Shown here: in pieces, positions 34,970 through 47,270 of the stretch
Layout of the letters: each line of letters opens with the position of its first letter
Position numbering within the stretch: the first letter of the stretch is position 1
Source of the DNA: Gracilariopsis chorda
Lineage: Eukaryota > Rhodophyta > Florideophyceae > Gracilariales > Gracilariaceae
Direction: 5' to 3'
DNA: 64,000 bases
Assembly (NCBI GenBank): GCA_003194525.1
Contig: NBIV01000107.1
Span: 186,001-250,000 of the forward strand
The notes under the pieces: model-generated
Told to the model about the DNA's origin: nothing
Databases searched by the model: none
What the model saw: the letters and a program-made list of their open reading frames with translations, nothing else
Made by a program: the position numbers and the translations under genes

Positions 34970-35439
34970 CTCAACACCCCACTCTTAATGATTTACACAT
35001 GTATGAGGGGGGTGCTGTTGATTGATAGGAGGCGGTGCGCCAATAAACCGCTCTGTATGCCCCTCTACGAGCATGCAAAACTGCCATTTGGCGCAACGCC
35101 TCCCTAACATTTAAAAAATTCAGCAGCAGCAGCAGCAGCAAAGCGTCCTGCTTACTGGCTGGCACTCCCATAATGACTGCAGTGCCACCCAGTTACACAA
35201 AGCAACGTGTCACGCTTTCTCATCATTGGCTGGCACTGCAGTCAATTTAGGCACCTAAACACAAACCCCTACGGCTCCACATATTCTCGGCGCCGCGGCG
35301 CCCCGTGGTTCTACGAGCGCTATTGCGAGCGCAAGCGAGCAAAGTGCTCGGAGAGTCTCCGAACGCTACGAAATACACAAAGCTACAAAACCAACGCGGC
35401 GCACAGCGCCGCCTACGGCCGAAGGCCGTGTCCACTTGT
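34970..35439 (+). mobile_element. Non-autonomous Helitron, 470 bp (unit 4, second copy of unit 2)
   Basis: Same start (CTCAACACCCCACTCTTAAT), same CAG tract, same 3' hairpin and CTTGT end as 32562-33031, and exactly 470 bp. It directly abuts unit 3 on its left (34969/34970) and unit 5 on its right (35439/35440). Only scattered single-base differences are seen between the two copies. Confidence 0.75.
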
Positions 35440-35753
35440 TAGTACCACAACGACCGTCACACCCCTTGAAAGACAAGTAAAATGCACGATTTGGTTTTTT
35501 TGTCGCGAACGGCGCCGGCACTCGAAACCTTTTTTCAAGTTACTTTTTTTGAATGTTTTCGGTATGCCAACTTTTTGTATCAATGATAATCAAACGTTTT
35601 GGACAAACAGAACGTTTGAATGTCAGGTTTTTGAGGGCAATTGGCCTACGAGTGGCCTCAAGCCTCAGCCATACCACTATTTCCTGCAGGCAAGATGCAG
35701 ACGTCACAACTGCAGGAAAGAGTGGTATGGCCGAAGGCTCTTCTTACCCTTGT
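35440..35753 (+). mobile_element. Short non-autonomous Helitron (unit 5)
   Basis: Starts TAGTACCACAACGACCGTCAC, contains AAAATGCACGATTTGG and the hairpin ACTATTTCCTGCAGG / CTGCAGGAAAGAGTGG, and ends CTTACCCTTGT. It is related to units at 32186 and 44969 (minus). It is followed by the 17-base motif CTAACCTACATAAGGAT at 35754-35770. Confidence 0.7.
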
Positions 35754-35770
35754 CTAACCTACATAAGGAT

Positions 35771-36850
35771 TGATCTGGAAACGAGCAAGTTGACCCCTTA
35801 TGATACATGAATAAACGCACATTTATTTCCATCCAGACGCCTAGCCAATGATAATCAAACCACTACCGCTACTGGCGCGAGTTGGTCAAGAACCTGTAAG
35901 ATCTGTCACTCTCGACATCCTCAACTTGTGTCAGCGACGTCCAACCCGTCTCAAACGTGGGTATATCTGAAAGCCAACGAACAGGCAAATCCTTGCTGCG
36001 TATAATCAGGCGGTAGTCTTCCAATTCATTTTACACGGTGTCGATCTTCGAGCCAACGGAGCACCAAATCTTTTCCTAAAAAACCAATTGAAAGTGCCAC
36101 GGTGCACATCAATGTATTCCAATGCAGCCTGCATTATGCACAAGTTTTACAATAATGTGCACAAGCGCGGTAGAATAGCATTCTTACGGTCGTGCAAACG
36201 GCATAGTTGTAGGTAGCAAACCTCTGTTCGGGACATATCGGCCTTGGCTTTAGATGATAGTTGAACGAAAAAGCAAGTAGAGTGAAATAAGTTTTAGGTG
36301 GCTGCTTGGAGAAAAGCTTTCTGCAACTTTAGAGTACATTCTATCTTAAATACACAATCGTCAGCACACTAGACAATAGGTAAAATAGAAACGTATCCTA
36401 TTCAAAAAACGTAATAAATTACGTACAGTACCACCTACGTATACCATTCTAACAAAAACAGTTGTAGTTTACGTACGTAGTGCATACGTAGGCTGCACAT
36501 TACTGCAAACGCACATTACTGCAAACGTATACCCTTCTAACAAAAATAGTTGTAATCTATGTAGTGTATAGGTAGGCTGTGCAGTACTGCAAAAATATAT
36601 CCTTCTAACAGAAACAGTTTTAATCTATGGAGTGAATGCATAGGCCACACAGTACTACTAAAGTAGAACCCACTAACAAGAAGAGTATTTAACTATACGC
36701 CACATACGTAGGTAAAATCGTACTCGATATGTATTGACGTCTGAAACCAATACTGAATAATAATGCAATGCATATGTAATTAGTAAAGTACTACGTATGT
36801 AAACTATCAATTTACTGCTGGTTTCAGGAACAACTTGAGACAATGAAGAA
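35771..36850 (+). other. 5' leader of the old Helitron, without genes
   Basis: About 1.1 kb without coding sequence, the same leader length as in the minus-strand copy. It contains the 70-bp tandem repeat block at 36440-36720. Confidence 0.5.
36440..36720. repeat. Tandem repeat of about 70 bp, four degenerate copies
   Basis: The phrase CCTTCTAACAAAAA-AGTTGTAATCTA recurs near 36444, 36532, 36600 and 36669, giving a period of about 70 bases. The first interval is 88 bases because a 16-base piece (GCACATTACTGCAAAC) is itself duplicated. Each copy contains GTAGGCTG and CAGTACTGC-like pieces. It sits in the leader of the old Helitron. Confidence 0.65.
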
Positions 36851-38191
36851 ATTATGTTTACGTATATATCATGCCGTGAACTATTGTGCAACACCAGTTC
36901 CCTACTTAAGAGGCAGAGACGGTACATGTGTCATCGAAAGGTGATCAGCAAATCTCTTAATCTCTCTCCAGTTCCTGGGATCCGACATAGTTCTTCTTCG
37001 CATCGACCGCCATCACCACGTGGTGGACCCCAGTTGGGAGCAGGTGGTCGTCCAAAAGAGAATATACAGCCCGTGCATCATCGAGACATAACCAATAAGC
37101 TTGGGCAGGTGGACGTAAAAACTAGAACCGAGTTTCCCCGAAATATTATGGAACCTCACAACCCTGAAGACATTTACTTGAAATCCTCTCATTCTTCCGG
37201 CATTCAACAGGAACAAGATAGGAGGGTTATGCAGTTCGCTGGGAGACCTCGCCAAGGCATTCAATATGGAGCGAAGTATGTGTGGGATGCAAGGGCAGAA
37301 AAAAATCGTCAAGGCCTCGAACCTCCAAGCTGTTCATATCAGAAGTAGCAAAAAATCTCTGGCACACCTAGAGCGTGTTGTGGGAAGTGCTGTGAAAAAG
37401 GTCATCGAGCAACTCGATGTCCTCTCAAAGATTCTTGGTGGGTGCTTCATATCCGTATGTGCAAGTATTGCGGTGCAGTTCTGAATGGTGCGGAGACGAA
37501 AGGAACATGCCATGGATATAAAAGCTCCAGATTGCTTTGAGTTTCTTTCAGACGAGTGCATATCAATTCGCAACTTGAAGACATATATCGCTTACATTCT
37601 TTTCAAACGCTATCAACACACTTAAATTTGTTATTTGCAAGCGTTGTAATGTAACATTCATGGATGTGAAGTACGTTCGGTGTGGAGGTCCGTCATTTCT
37701 TCGACTTGAAGGCTATGTGTATCTTTCCGTTCCAGGCCGGGACTTGCGCTACACATATTTTGGTCGGAAGGTTCACCCAGTCTTAATTCACGTGATTATT
37801 CTTCTTATTTCACGAGAAGAATGGTGTCTAAACCGAATACTGGATACTTGGGTCCAAAGTTATACGAACCTTTGCAACCAAGAATACACATTGTCAGAGA
37901 AAGGTATAGAAATTTGTTCAGACCAGACGCAAGTGTCCAGAGGAGAACAAACGCGGACGAGTCTACTCCGAACATCTCTACAGACGCTGTTCAGAAACGA
38001 ATAGTTGTCCGGGATTACCAAGGTGCCCATGAAGCCCGAATCGAGGTGAGCTCCGGTGCAGACCCTTTACCAGAAAACAAGGGGAAGTGGCCTTTGGCTA
38101 CAGGCGGCGCTGCGCGCCGCTGTGGAAGAGTGAGGAAAGACGGTGGGAAGTAAAAAAGGGTGGTGAACGCAAAAGCAGAAAAGCGTGTGGT

Positions 38192-41100
38192 TTAATTCAA
38201 TGAATGAAGAACGCAAGAAATATGACTACGGTTGTGGAGGAATGCAGAACTGAACGGCTTCAGGCAGTACTGGGATGGCGAGGGATACAGGCATGGGATG
38301 GTTTGTATGCGCACTCGCGGATGTAAGCTGCAGGTCATGCAGGAGCAGCACATGGTCGATCCTTCGAACGCGCGACAATGCGACATACAACTGACCAGCG
38401 CAGAAGAACTTGGATCGTAAATCCAAAACCAAGCCATCCAACGTCCTTCCCTGTCCTTTGTGAAACGTAGCTGTAAAATCGAGACCAATGGGGAGCTAGC
38501 TACGAGTCATGCGAATGGCTGCGAAAGAAAACCCGAACTCCATGCGATGCAGGAGCTGTTGTTCCAGCACCTGTCCGTTCTCGTCGAATCCAGCCACCTG
38601 CATCGTAAACTGATCGACACGCACGAATACGAACAGCTTTCCATTGACCACAGCAGGATGCAGCGCGTTCCAAACTACCATAACTGGCACACTGATCTTA
38701 AAGTTCAAGTTATGAGTTGGTACTCCAGTAGGCGCATACTGATATGCAAACTCGGGAACGATAGTACTGGCGAGGTCAGACTATGGGTTCTGTCCACCAT
38801 CATGTTGTACCGTCGTAGCTAACGGGAGAGTGAAGCGTTCAACAGGAAACATATCCAGCGCTTACACATCATGTTCATCGACCAACTGATTTACGGACAC
38901 AATGAGCATTTTGCTGAGATCCCCATCCTCCTCACGTCATGTTCTGACCCACTTCCACAAGATTTGGTAAGCGTTTTGCATGCCACCTGTAGATCTAAGT
39001 GGTAGTGGGGTGTAGTTGGATATCGTGTTGCGTGCAATGGACCGTAACAGCGACGCAAATACCGGATCATCGGCTTGGCGTATTTGTTTGGTGAAGTACA
39101 GCACTTCATCCGAGCACAATGTCTGCAAATCACTCTTGCACGGCAACTTGTTAAGAATTTTTGTGTACACTCGTCTCAAATTTCCACTCGGCTTAGCTAC
39201 CATGTATACCTGCGGCAGAAATGGAAGCAGCTGGGAGTAGTGGCCGGATAGAACGATGGCCAATCGCCCAAACGGACCCTGGTTTTGCATTCCAGTGCAC
39301 CGAAGATCTTTTAGCAAAGCGTCCACGAGTTCAAAGAGCTTTCGTGAGAGCATGGACGCCTTATCCAGGAATAGCAGTTGTATTTCAAGTAGCAGTTCCG
39401 CAATTTGAGATGAGGGTCCGTACTTGGCCAAAGAAACTGCAGTGCTCCTTGCACTGTCCTTGTAAGGTACACTCATTCCAAGCAGCCTATGTAAAGTGCG
39501 GCCACCTTCGTACCACGAAGCTGGAATGCATGTTCTAGCAGTCATTTCGGTGAGCATTCCTTCCGACTCAGCGATACCGCAAAGGAGGTTGAGCACGTAT
39601 GTATTTCCGATTCCTGCGGATCCTTGCTCACAGAACACCTTTACCGCGGCGCTTGTTCGCTCCTGCAGCGCCAGCCGTTGTTGCAATGCAGCAATCACGA
39701 AGTCAATGACTTGTCTTTGGCGAGGGTTTAAGGTGGCGTACCTTAACTGCAACGATGACGCATTTCGAACCACTCGCACGTCTCGATTTGCTGTAGCTCT
39801 ACTCGCCTCAGTCAATGCTGCATAATCCTGCTGTAGATGGTGGGAGAAGAAGCTGTGATCGCAAAGTAGTCGTCCACCGTGCCGCTCTGAGATCTCTAAC
39901 ACACGTTGATACATTTCTTGTTTCCGTTGCTGCTCATCGTCTGTATGTATGTCACTTCATAGCGCCTACCAGATGTTGACAGCCATTTTCTGTGGGTCTA
40001 TGCCTTGTTGATATAGTGTGACAACCAGACGTCGTAGCTCGGAGAGCGTGCTGTAGATATGCACTGCTGCTTGGAACGCAATATCAAACTCGGATCCGTC
40101 CGCAAGCAGTCCGCTTGCAATCATCGTTTCACGATACGTTCTATATTGCTGTCTGTTGAGAGTACTTGCGTCTTCATAAGAGCTAGAGCTCTGATTCATG
40201 AGCAGCAAGCGAAGAACAAACAGCCCAATGTCAGACGCTGACACACTTCTGATCCTTGCGACGCACTGCTCATCGTCCGTGCGCTCTACCACGTACATGG
40301 GCGGATCGCAGTCGTTTGTGGGCACCTGAGTGATATCTTTGTTGTTTTGATTAAGCAAACGTGCAAGAAGCGTGCGATACAAACGCACCTTTTCAGAATA
40401 AGAAATGTAGTCGACGTTTGCATATGCTTCGTGCCTAGCAAAGTATCTCTCCAGTGTACACGGCTGCGATGCAGAAAGGATTTGATTTGGACCTCTAAGA
40501 AGAAATGTTCGCTCTCCTTCTAAGTAAATGGACAGTCGCTCTAATTAAGGTACGATATGAACATGTCGAAACTCGAAAATCCTCCAAGCTGCGTTGACAG
40601 CGCCCATCACACGTGCTCGCATGTATGTACGAATGTCGTTCTGCACCTGCGGCTCTTTTCGCTGCTCGTTCTGCGTGCCTTTATCATTAGCACCGCTCAA
40701 ATTGAGCACCACGTCCTGAGGTTTGGGCTGTTTGAAGGCGTACTTCATCAGATAAGCCACTGTGTCCCCTCCTTGCATGCGTTCTAGGTTGATATGGGAG
40801 CGGTACTTCTTGTCAGAGTTGGGTTGTATGGCACAATCTTGAAGTCTTCTTGCCTTCTTCTGCGGTAGATCACGCGATTCGAGCCCACTTCAATGTACGT
40901 CTCTAGCACAATCATGTTGCTATCATATCCAAATTTGCACAGGCCAGCGCGATTCTGTCAATAGGGGGGGTGGGTGTGCCTGAGCATGGAACGAATGAGG
41001 GCGCGCAACGCGTCGTCTTTACCGGGAAGGGGCACTTCTGCACGAAGCAGATCGTCAATCAAGTCAAAGTCTTCAATCACACCCCCCTCGAGCCACAAGA

Positions 41101-43553
41101 GCATGTGTTGATGAGGCACATTGCGTTCTTGAAACTCAAGCTTTGATGCAAGCCCCAAGCACTTCATTCCAAACGTGTGCTCCGAGTTCTTCTCCAAGTC
41201 TTTCATGAAGTTATTGGCGTACTGTTTGTACACCTTTGCAATCAGATCAGGTTGGTCAAGCAGTCGAGGGAAGTTACTCTGAGCTGTAAATGCGCCACGA
41301 TTTGTGGTGCCCATCCTAAGGCGCTGGATGTCCTCTCGCCAGATCTTCATTGTGATTGTAATGAACAGACAAGGCGGTTCTCTCCGCGCCACAATCGCCT
41401 GTACATCCATGCGCTTATTCGTCCAGTATGATGCTAAGTTGACCCAATCATCGGGCAGAAAAATCCATCCTATTTGCGCGAACTGGGATGGTGGCACGTG
41501 ACCGGTTTGCTGTTCTGCTTGCTGGAGTTGTTGCTCTTGTACAATGTGTGCCCATTTTTCTCTTTTCAGGAAACACAATCGCATTTCCTCAATGTTTGTG
41601 TGGGTGCTACGCACCCATATCTGCATCAACCGTCCACTGTTCAGAAAGATTCTGTCTTAGTACAGTCGTCTCTTGGAGTTCTCAGCACAGGTGAGCTTTC
41701 GAAGCCTCCCCTCGTTGACACTAAGACTTGAACTATGCTCTGTAGAGTTTCTTGCGTCCAGAAACACGCCGATGTCAGGCGGTTCGTACTGATCACTGTA
41801 CGGGTAGAGAAGAGGGAAAGTGCCTTTCTCTGCCATTTTGGGTACCAGTATTGGAAGTGGGTACGGCACTTGCGCATTGTTTGCGGCATTTGCAGTTGCC
41901 CCATCTCCAGGATCAGTAGCAGCAGCATCCGTTACTGTGGCGTGCTCTTCTGTTACGATTCTTTCTACTAAGCACTGTAATTGAGACTCCACTCGGTACA
42001 GGCCAGTCGGATCTACGACTAGCGTTCTCATCATGGTTGGCCCCCCACTACGAGCATCTTCAGGGAGAAGGCCAGCACCTGAATGAGGAGCACTGGGTGT
42101 GGCTCTTCGGGTTCTTTCGTATCCACGTACGGCTACTCCCTGTTCTGCTGCCTGCATGCTGATATCGATGGCGGTCTCTGCATTTTGTTGTTGTTTTTGC
42201 GTGCTAAGCATGGATCGGTACCGCTTGCGCACCACGTCTGGCTGGATCACATAGTACAACTTGGGCACGAAATCTCGTACGTTAATGCCTTGGATGAACA
42301 CACGCAAACTGGCACGCGCATAGTGAGATGGATCCAAGGAAGGCGGACTGGTACCAAACAGAAAGCAGTACCAGATGTTGTTCAGGTTCTGCGTGAACAG
42401 AGCGAGAGCTCCATTGCCCTCAAGTCTGAGAAAGGAGATACCACCTCCCGTCACATACAACATGTCCATGAACGCTTGCATCGTCGCGAAGAGCGTTTTG
42501 AGATTGAGTAGGTGGCTGTGAAAGACTCTGAGGCTATAAATACTTCGAACCAACTCGGTGCTGTGCCTTTTGCGTAACGTAAAGCCACATCCTGACAATC
42601 TTTTCATACCACAGCACTCTCCAGTGGACTCTTTGCCAAGCAAAGCACAGCAGCAATACTTGCAGCTATGAATTTTCAATGCCAAGTCCGGGTACGGTAG
42701 GAGAAGAGCGTGTGTGAGTGTTCGCTGCATCTTCTGCGTCGCCTTTGACCTGCAGTGGGAAGCGTCTCAAACTCTGGCACGCTTGCACGAATGGCTGGAT
42801 CATTCCTCGCCTGAGACGCCACGGGATCCCACGCATAGTACACGCGATAGAGTCCTCGATCAGGACGCCCAGCACAGTACATGACCACCGTATCAAGCTG
42901 TTGCTGTGGCTGCTGCTGTAGCCGGTATGAAAGAGCCTGTGTGATCTCATCCTCTTCCAACTCCATTGGAATGGGCACCTGTTGCTCTTCTTGTTCAGCT
43001 TGTGGCAGCACAGGCTGTGGCGGCGGGTGTGAGGGAGCCGGGGTGATCTCATCCTCTTCCACTTACATCGGGACTGGCATCTGTTCGTTCTCTTGTTCCG
43101 CTTGTAGCAGAGCAGGTTACTGTGGCAGTGGTGGCTGTGAAGGAGCAGGGGTGATCTCATCCTTTTCCACTTCTATTGCAACAGGCATCTGTTCTGCAGG
43201 CATCGGTGGGAGATGGGGAGGCATCGAAGGGGGAGGAATGTGATTTGAAAGGCCTCTCACAAACTCCAGAGAGGTATTGGGCACGAAGTTGGTACACCTG
43301 TGGCAACAGACCCACTCGCTCCAGCGGCGCTTGTGCTATCTGCAGCTACAACCGAAATAGGTGCAGGAGTTTTTTCTTCTTTTTCTACCGCTGGAACAAT
43401 AGGTCCTTGAACGTGCGCTCCGCTCTCATTTACCCCCAACTCATCTGGAGCTGGAGGAGCTGGTACTTGTCGGGGTCTTCCAGCTCCTGCCCGTGGTCCA
43501 CCACTGCCGACGCGACGGCCATCAGCATTTGGCCTTGCACCGCCTGCGTTCAA
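38192..43553 (-). pseudogene. Rep-Pif1 helicase gene of the 6.6-kb Helitron
   Basis: N-terminus at 43553 with an AT-hook-like GGPRAGAGRPRQ, then an acidic Pro/Gln-rich repeat region (42940-43240), VMYCAGRPDRGLYRVYYAWD, IYSLRVFHSHLLNLKTLF near 42500, FPLLYPYSDQYEPPD near 41800, and the Rep domain at 41629-40958 (CLFITITMKIWRED, RNVPHQHMLLWLEGG). The tyrosine motif TYMRARVMGAVNAAWRI is at about 40600-40640. The helicase spans 39740-38226, from RQRQVIDFVIAAL to FCAGQLYVALSRVRR. Walker A reads GSAGIGNTY, with Asn replacing the catalytic Lys, and Walker B reads FLDKAS instead of DEAS. Together with several stops and frame changes this copy is inactive. Length and order equal a normal Helitron Rep-Hel protein. 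Confidence 0.85.
42940..43240 (-). repeat. In-gene tandem repeat of about 100 bp, three copies
   Basis: Three direct copies, each encoding a variant of P-I/V-P-M-E-L-E-E-D-E-I-T-P-A followed by a Pro/Gln-rich stretch, in the linker between the AT-hook N-terminus and the conserved Helitron N-terminal domain. The plus-strand phrase TGATCTCATCCTCTTCCA marks each unit near 42941, 43051 and 43156. Confidence 0.7.
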
Positions 43554-44676
43554 CCTGGCCCCTTCCGAAACGTCCCTGGCACCTCCAGTGTAAGATCAGA
43601 CCCCACCAGAGTTCGGGCATTGGCATCTTCTCGTAATTTAAATATCCAAAAAAAGAAGAAACAAACTTCTTGTTTTAAACCACTAAACAATTTGCCAGAG
43701 TTCCAGAATAGTTTCGAATATAACTCAACTTTGAAAGTGAAAAACTGGTTGCAGCTTGTTGCGTTGCACCAACTGGGCCTAGTTGCATGAGCAATTAAAA
43801 CAATTGCTGCAATACTTATGTTTACCTGATGCAGTCGTGTACAGCACAAGGACTCTCAACACACTCCTGTTGGATTATGACGGGCTGAGTGTGCCAAGCT
43901 GGTTTTCAAGCCGTGTGATGTTTAACCTGCGTCCCGTTGTAAAGATTGGTCTGCCTTTATTCACGCACCCAAGTGTAATTTCCGGCCTCAAGAGGTACGA
44001 CACCGCGGCCGTCTCGGATCCGGCACACCAAGCTGGTATTAGGTCCCGAAAACCCTCAGACGTCGTGGATAGTCGTCGATCGACCAGTAGACCACAGAGG
44101 AGCATCTGACCTTTTTAAGATCCATGGTACTCTATGGGTTACTCTTGTAGTGACCTGCACACGTGCTTGGCCTTGCCCAGGTCCCAGGCCAGCAATAGTG
44201 CCCAAAGTAGCAGAAGGTTACGACACTGTGCTATTGGCCAAGCCTGAAATGAGAGGTGAAAATAGTGTTAGGGTCAGCAAGCGAGATGCTTTTGGCACTG
44301 CGGCAGTGCAGTATATATGTCTGTTGCAGGCATGTCTGCAATCAAATTTCAGCGTACAATGCACTGGCGCGGTGCAACCTGCCACATGTCGCAATTAATA
44401 GCCGGGTTTTGCTACTAAGTGGCTGGCACTACAATTTGGTTGTATTGCGAGCCATCCAGCAGCCATTGCAAAGTAAACATACAGGAGCAGCAGCTAATAT
44501 ACTGAACGCTTTGCTGCTGCTGCAGAATTTTTGAAATCGTAGGGAGGCGTTGCCCAAAATGGGCGTTTTGCATTCTCAAACGGTGGCGCGCAAAGCGATT
44601 TTGTGGCGCAACGCCTCCCATCATTCAACAGCACCCCTCTCATACGCATGTAAATGCTAAAGAGTGCGGTACTGAG

Positions 44677-44986
44677 ACAAGGGTAAGAAGGGCCTTTTGC
44701 CCTACCACTCTTTCCTGCAATTGTGACGTCTGCATCTTGCCAGCAGGAAAGAGCGGTAGGGCCGGAGCCTGAGCCCTCACAAACCTGAAAATCAAACGTT
44801 TTGGTTGTCAAAAACCGTTTGATTATCATTGGCGCAAATGTTGGCGCACCAAAAAGGGTCAAAAAATGAACGTGAGGCACGATTGTGGGTGCTGGCGCAG
44901 ATTGCGCCAACAAAACGAAATCATGCATTTTACTAATTTTTAAGGGGTGCAAAGGTTGGTGTCGCACGAATCCTTAGTTAGGTTAG
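44677..44986 (-). mobile_element. Short non-autonomous Helitron joined to the 6.6-kb copy
   Basis: Read on the minus strand it starts with the 17-base motif CTAACCTAACTAAGGAT (44986-44970), then TCGTGCGACACCAACC, and ends with a hairpin (CCGCTCTTTCCTGCTGG / CAGGAAAGAGTGG) and CTTACCCTTGT at 44677. The next base starts the 6.6-kb copy. The two were probably inserted together as one head-to-tail unit. Confidence 0.75.
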
Positions 44987-46654
44987 ACAGCCGAGGCAGA
45001 TCTCTTCCAATGAGAGCTTTCGCCGTTAAGCCAAGTGGACTGTTCAGGTCGGGAACCCCAGTTGCCCAGCTGGTAAGGGGAAGAGAATCCCATCATATGT
45101 CGACCGGAAATTGTCGACGTATAGTTGTCAATTACAAGCGTTTGTAGCATGACTCAATGGACGCTGAGAAAAAGGCTTTTCCGCTGCTCTACCCTTATGG
45201 TGAGATTCATGCCCCGTATGACACAGCAACATATATTACATCCAGGGATGCGAAAAACCGAGACGAAAGCAGCCTAAAATGGCCAGAACACTCTAAGAAA
45301 AGACTTTATATCGATAATGTGCTGCTTAACTCTGGTGATCGTCTTCAACAATGGTTGCTTCGTACTAGCACAAACATTGAAGACTTGAGACTTCGCTACT
45401 TGGAAACAGAACAGATGAAAATGGTTGAACAACGTGAGCTGCTGACCAGAACCCATACCAGAACAAATTAACTCGGCCCTCCGGGTAAAATCTTCCTTCC
45501 AGGTAATCAAAAAAAACTCTACGGCGTACTGGAGACAAAAACCACTGGTATGAGGGCAATGGTCGCTCGACTGGGCTCCCCGACGCTTTTCGTCACAGTC
45601 AAAATGAAATTATGGCGGGAAGAGATGAAAAGGCTTAGTACGGACAATGAAAAGACCAGAGCATTTTCTCCACAAAGAGACAGAAGCGGTCCTTTTGATA
45701 GGCCAGATCTTATTGCAAGAGTGTACAACCTGTATGCAAATTCAATCATGAAGGATCTACAGAATAATTCAGAACAGCTCTTGGCTTGAACTGAATTGGG
45801 ATTGCCGCCAAACATGAGTTCCGGGAGGGAAATACCCCACATCATCACATTCTTCTTTGGTTGGAGGGGGCGTAATTAAAGATCCTGAGATCAATGAAAC
45901 TTTGATCAAAGTCAAACTGCTTAGGGGTGACTCGCCTGAAGACCAGGAACTCCGAAAACTGATGAAGAAATTCAGTATGCACAGACACTCCCCATACTGC
46001 CGTGGTCGTACCTCTGACGGGAGGTGCTGATTTGGGTATGATCGACAAGAAATTGTGGCTGAAACAACAATAAATGAGTACAAAAACCTAGTGAACTATC
46101 GAAGAAGAAGAACAGGAGATTTTAAAGTGGTTCCGTACAATCCGGATCTGACAATGAAGTACAAGGCTCACATCAATATTTAAAGAAACCAAGGTGGCGG
46201 CGCTGTAGAATAACTGAATTATGCTTTCAAGAGTGCCAAAGAACAGGATTTGATTGTATCAAGTCGGACGAAAAGCCAATCAGGTGCACAGATCGACATG
46301 CTTCAAAATGAGATCAGGACGTATATGGGAGATTGGTGGGCGCGGTTAAAGCTGCATGGAACCTCTTTGAGTCAAGACATGTTCGCATCAGTTCAAATTT
46401 ACAGGCACTTGACATACATATCCGTGAAGAGCTACAGGTTTTGACTCGAAACGTAAGACTGTCTAGACTTCTGAATACTTTCCTGCGTGAAAGAGATTTC
46501 AAACTCCCCTCCCGGTACATGGATTTGGACTACATGACATACTAAGAGACTGTACGTGTATGCAATAAGCTACTTTGCTCTGTACTCGAGTCTGAATCTA
46601 CTCTGGATGGAGGAAGTTTACTAATGTACGTCAGGCAACGTGTGGAGCAATATA

Positions 46655-47270
46655 ACTAGGCGGGAAACCCTCCCATGGTGTTCGCAGCCTTGCTCTCATG
46701 TCAGGTAGGCACAGAGACAAGGCCCTCCGTACCACACGGTGTTCGGGTGTGTAACCGAGGTGGGTTCTGGCTATACCGACGGAGGTGATACCGAGAATCG
46801 GGTTACCAGCTGGTCAACGTACTGCACAGGTCCGTTTGAGCGGTGTTCCGTTCCACGGAGAATCCAGAAAGGAAAAAGGGAAAGAGGGGAGAAGCCAAAA
46901 GGGAAGGCACAACCCGGCGGATCGTGTGGAAAGCCGAAAGAGACCCGGCGGTGGGGGGTGTCATTTGTTAAGCCAGCACGACAAAGCTCAATACTGAGTC
47001 GAACGGCTATCTGTACCCACAATAGAAAATAACCAAAACGGTAAAAACAGTGAACAATAGGCGAACTCACGGGGTAAGACAGATCAGCGGTCCTTGGTGA
47101 TACTGTGCGGGTGAGTATAACGAGACCGAAGGCGGTGGAACCCCAGCAGGAGTTGGTCACTTCGCGCAGGCGATAAACTCAGAGCCCAGTCACATCTTGT
47201 CTTTATTTCAGAGTGAAACGGCAAGGCCGTCCTCCCTTAAGTACTATTGGGTCACAATAAACTAAGAATA
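46655..47270. other. Probable insertion of about 0.6 kb in the old Helitron
   Basis: The Helitron reading before 46640 and after about 47280 is interrupted here by GC-richer, unrelated, non-coding sequence. The flanks CAATATAACTA (left) and CAATAAACTA (right) are similar and could be an imperfect target duplication. It might be a solo LTR or small terminal-repeat element; I could not identify the family. A purine-rich run (46865-46960) lies inside. Confidence 0.35.

Larger units (their letters stand above)
38077..44676 (-). mobile_element. Autonomous-size Helitron, 6.6 kb, nested in the old Helitron
   Basis: 5' end at 44676 (CTCAGTACCGCACTC, then GAGAGGGGTG), 3' end at 38077 with a hairpin region GCGGCGCGCAGCGCC and TTCCCCTTGT. 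It lies directly against a short Helitron (44677-44986). The reading frame of the old Helitron continues across 38076/44987 without loss or duplication of bases (CCAGAAA | ACAGCCG), showing a clean insertion between two A residues (T/T on the other strand) without target duplication, as expected for rolling-circle transposition. Confidence 0.85.

Noticed and set aside
36440-36720. Regularly spaced repeats resembling a CRISPR array
   Set aside because: The copies are long, degenerate and nearly contiguous, with no unique spacers, in a eukaryotic Helitron context. This is a minisatellite.
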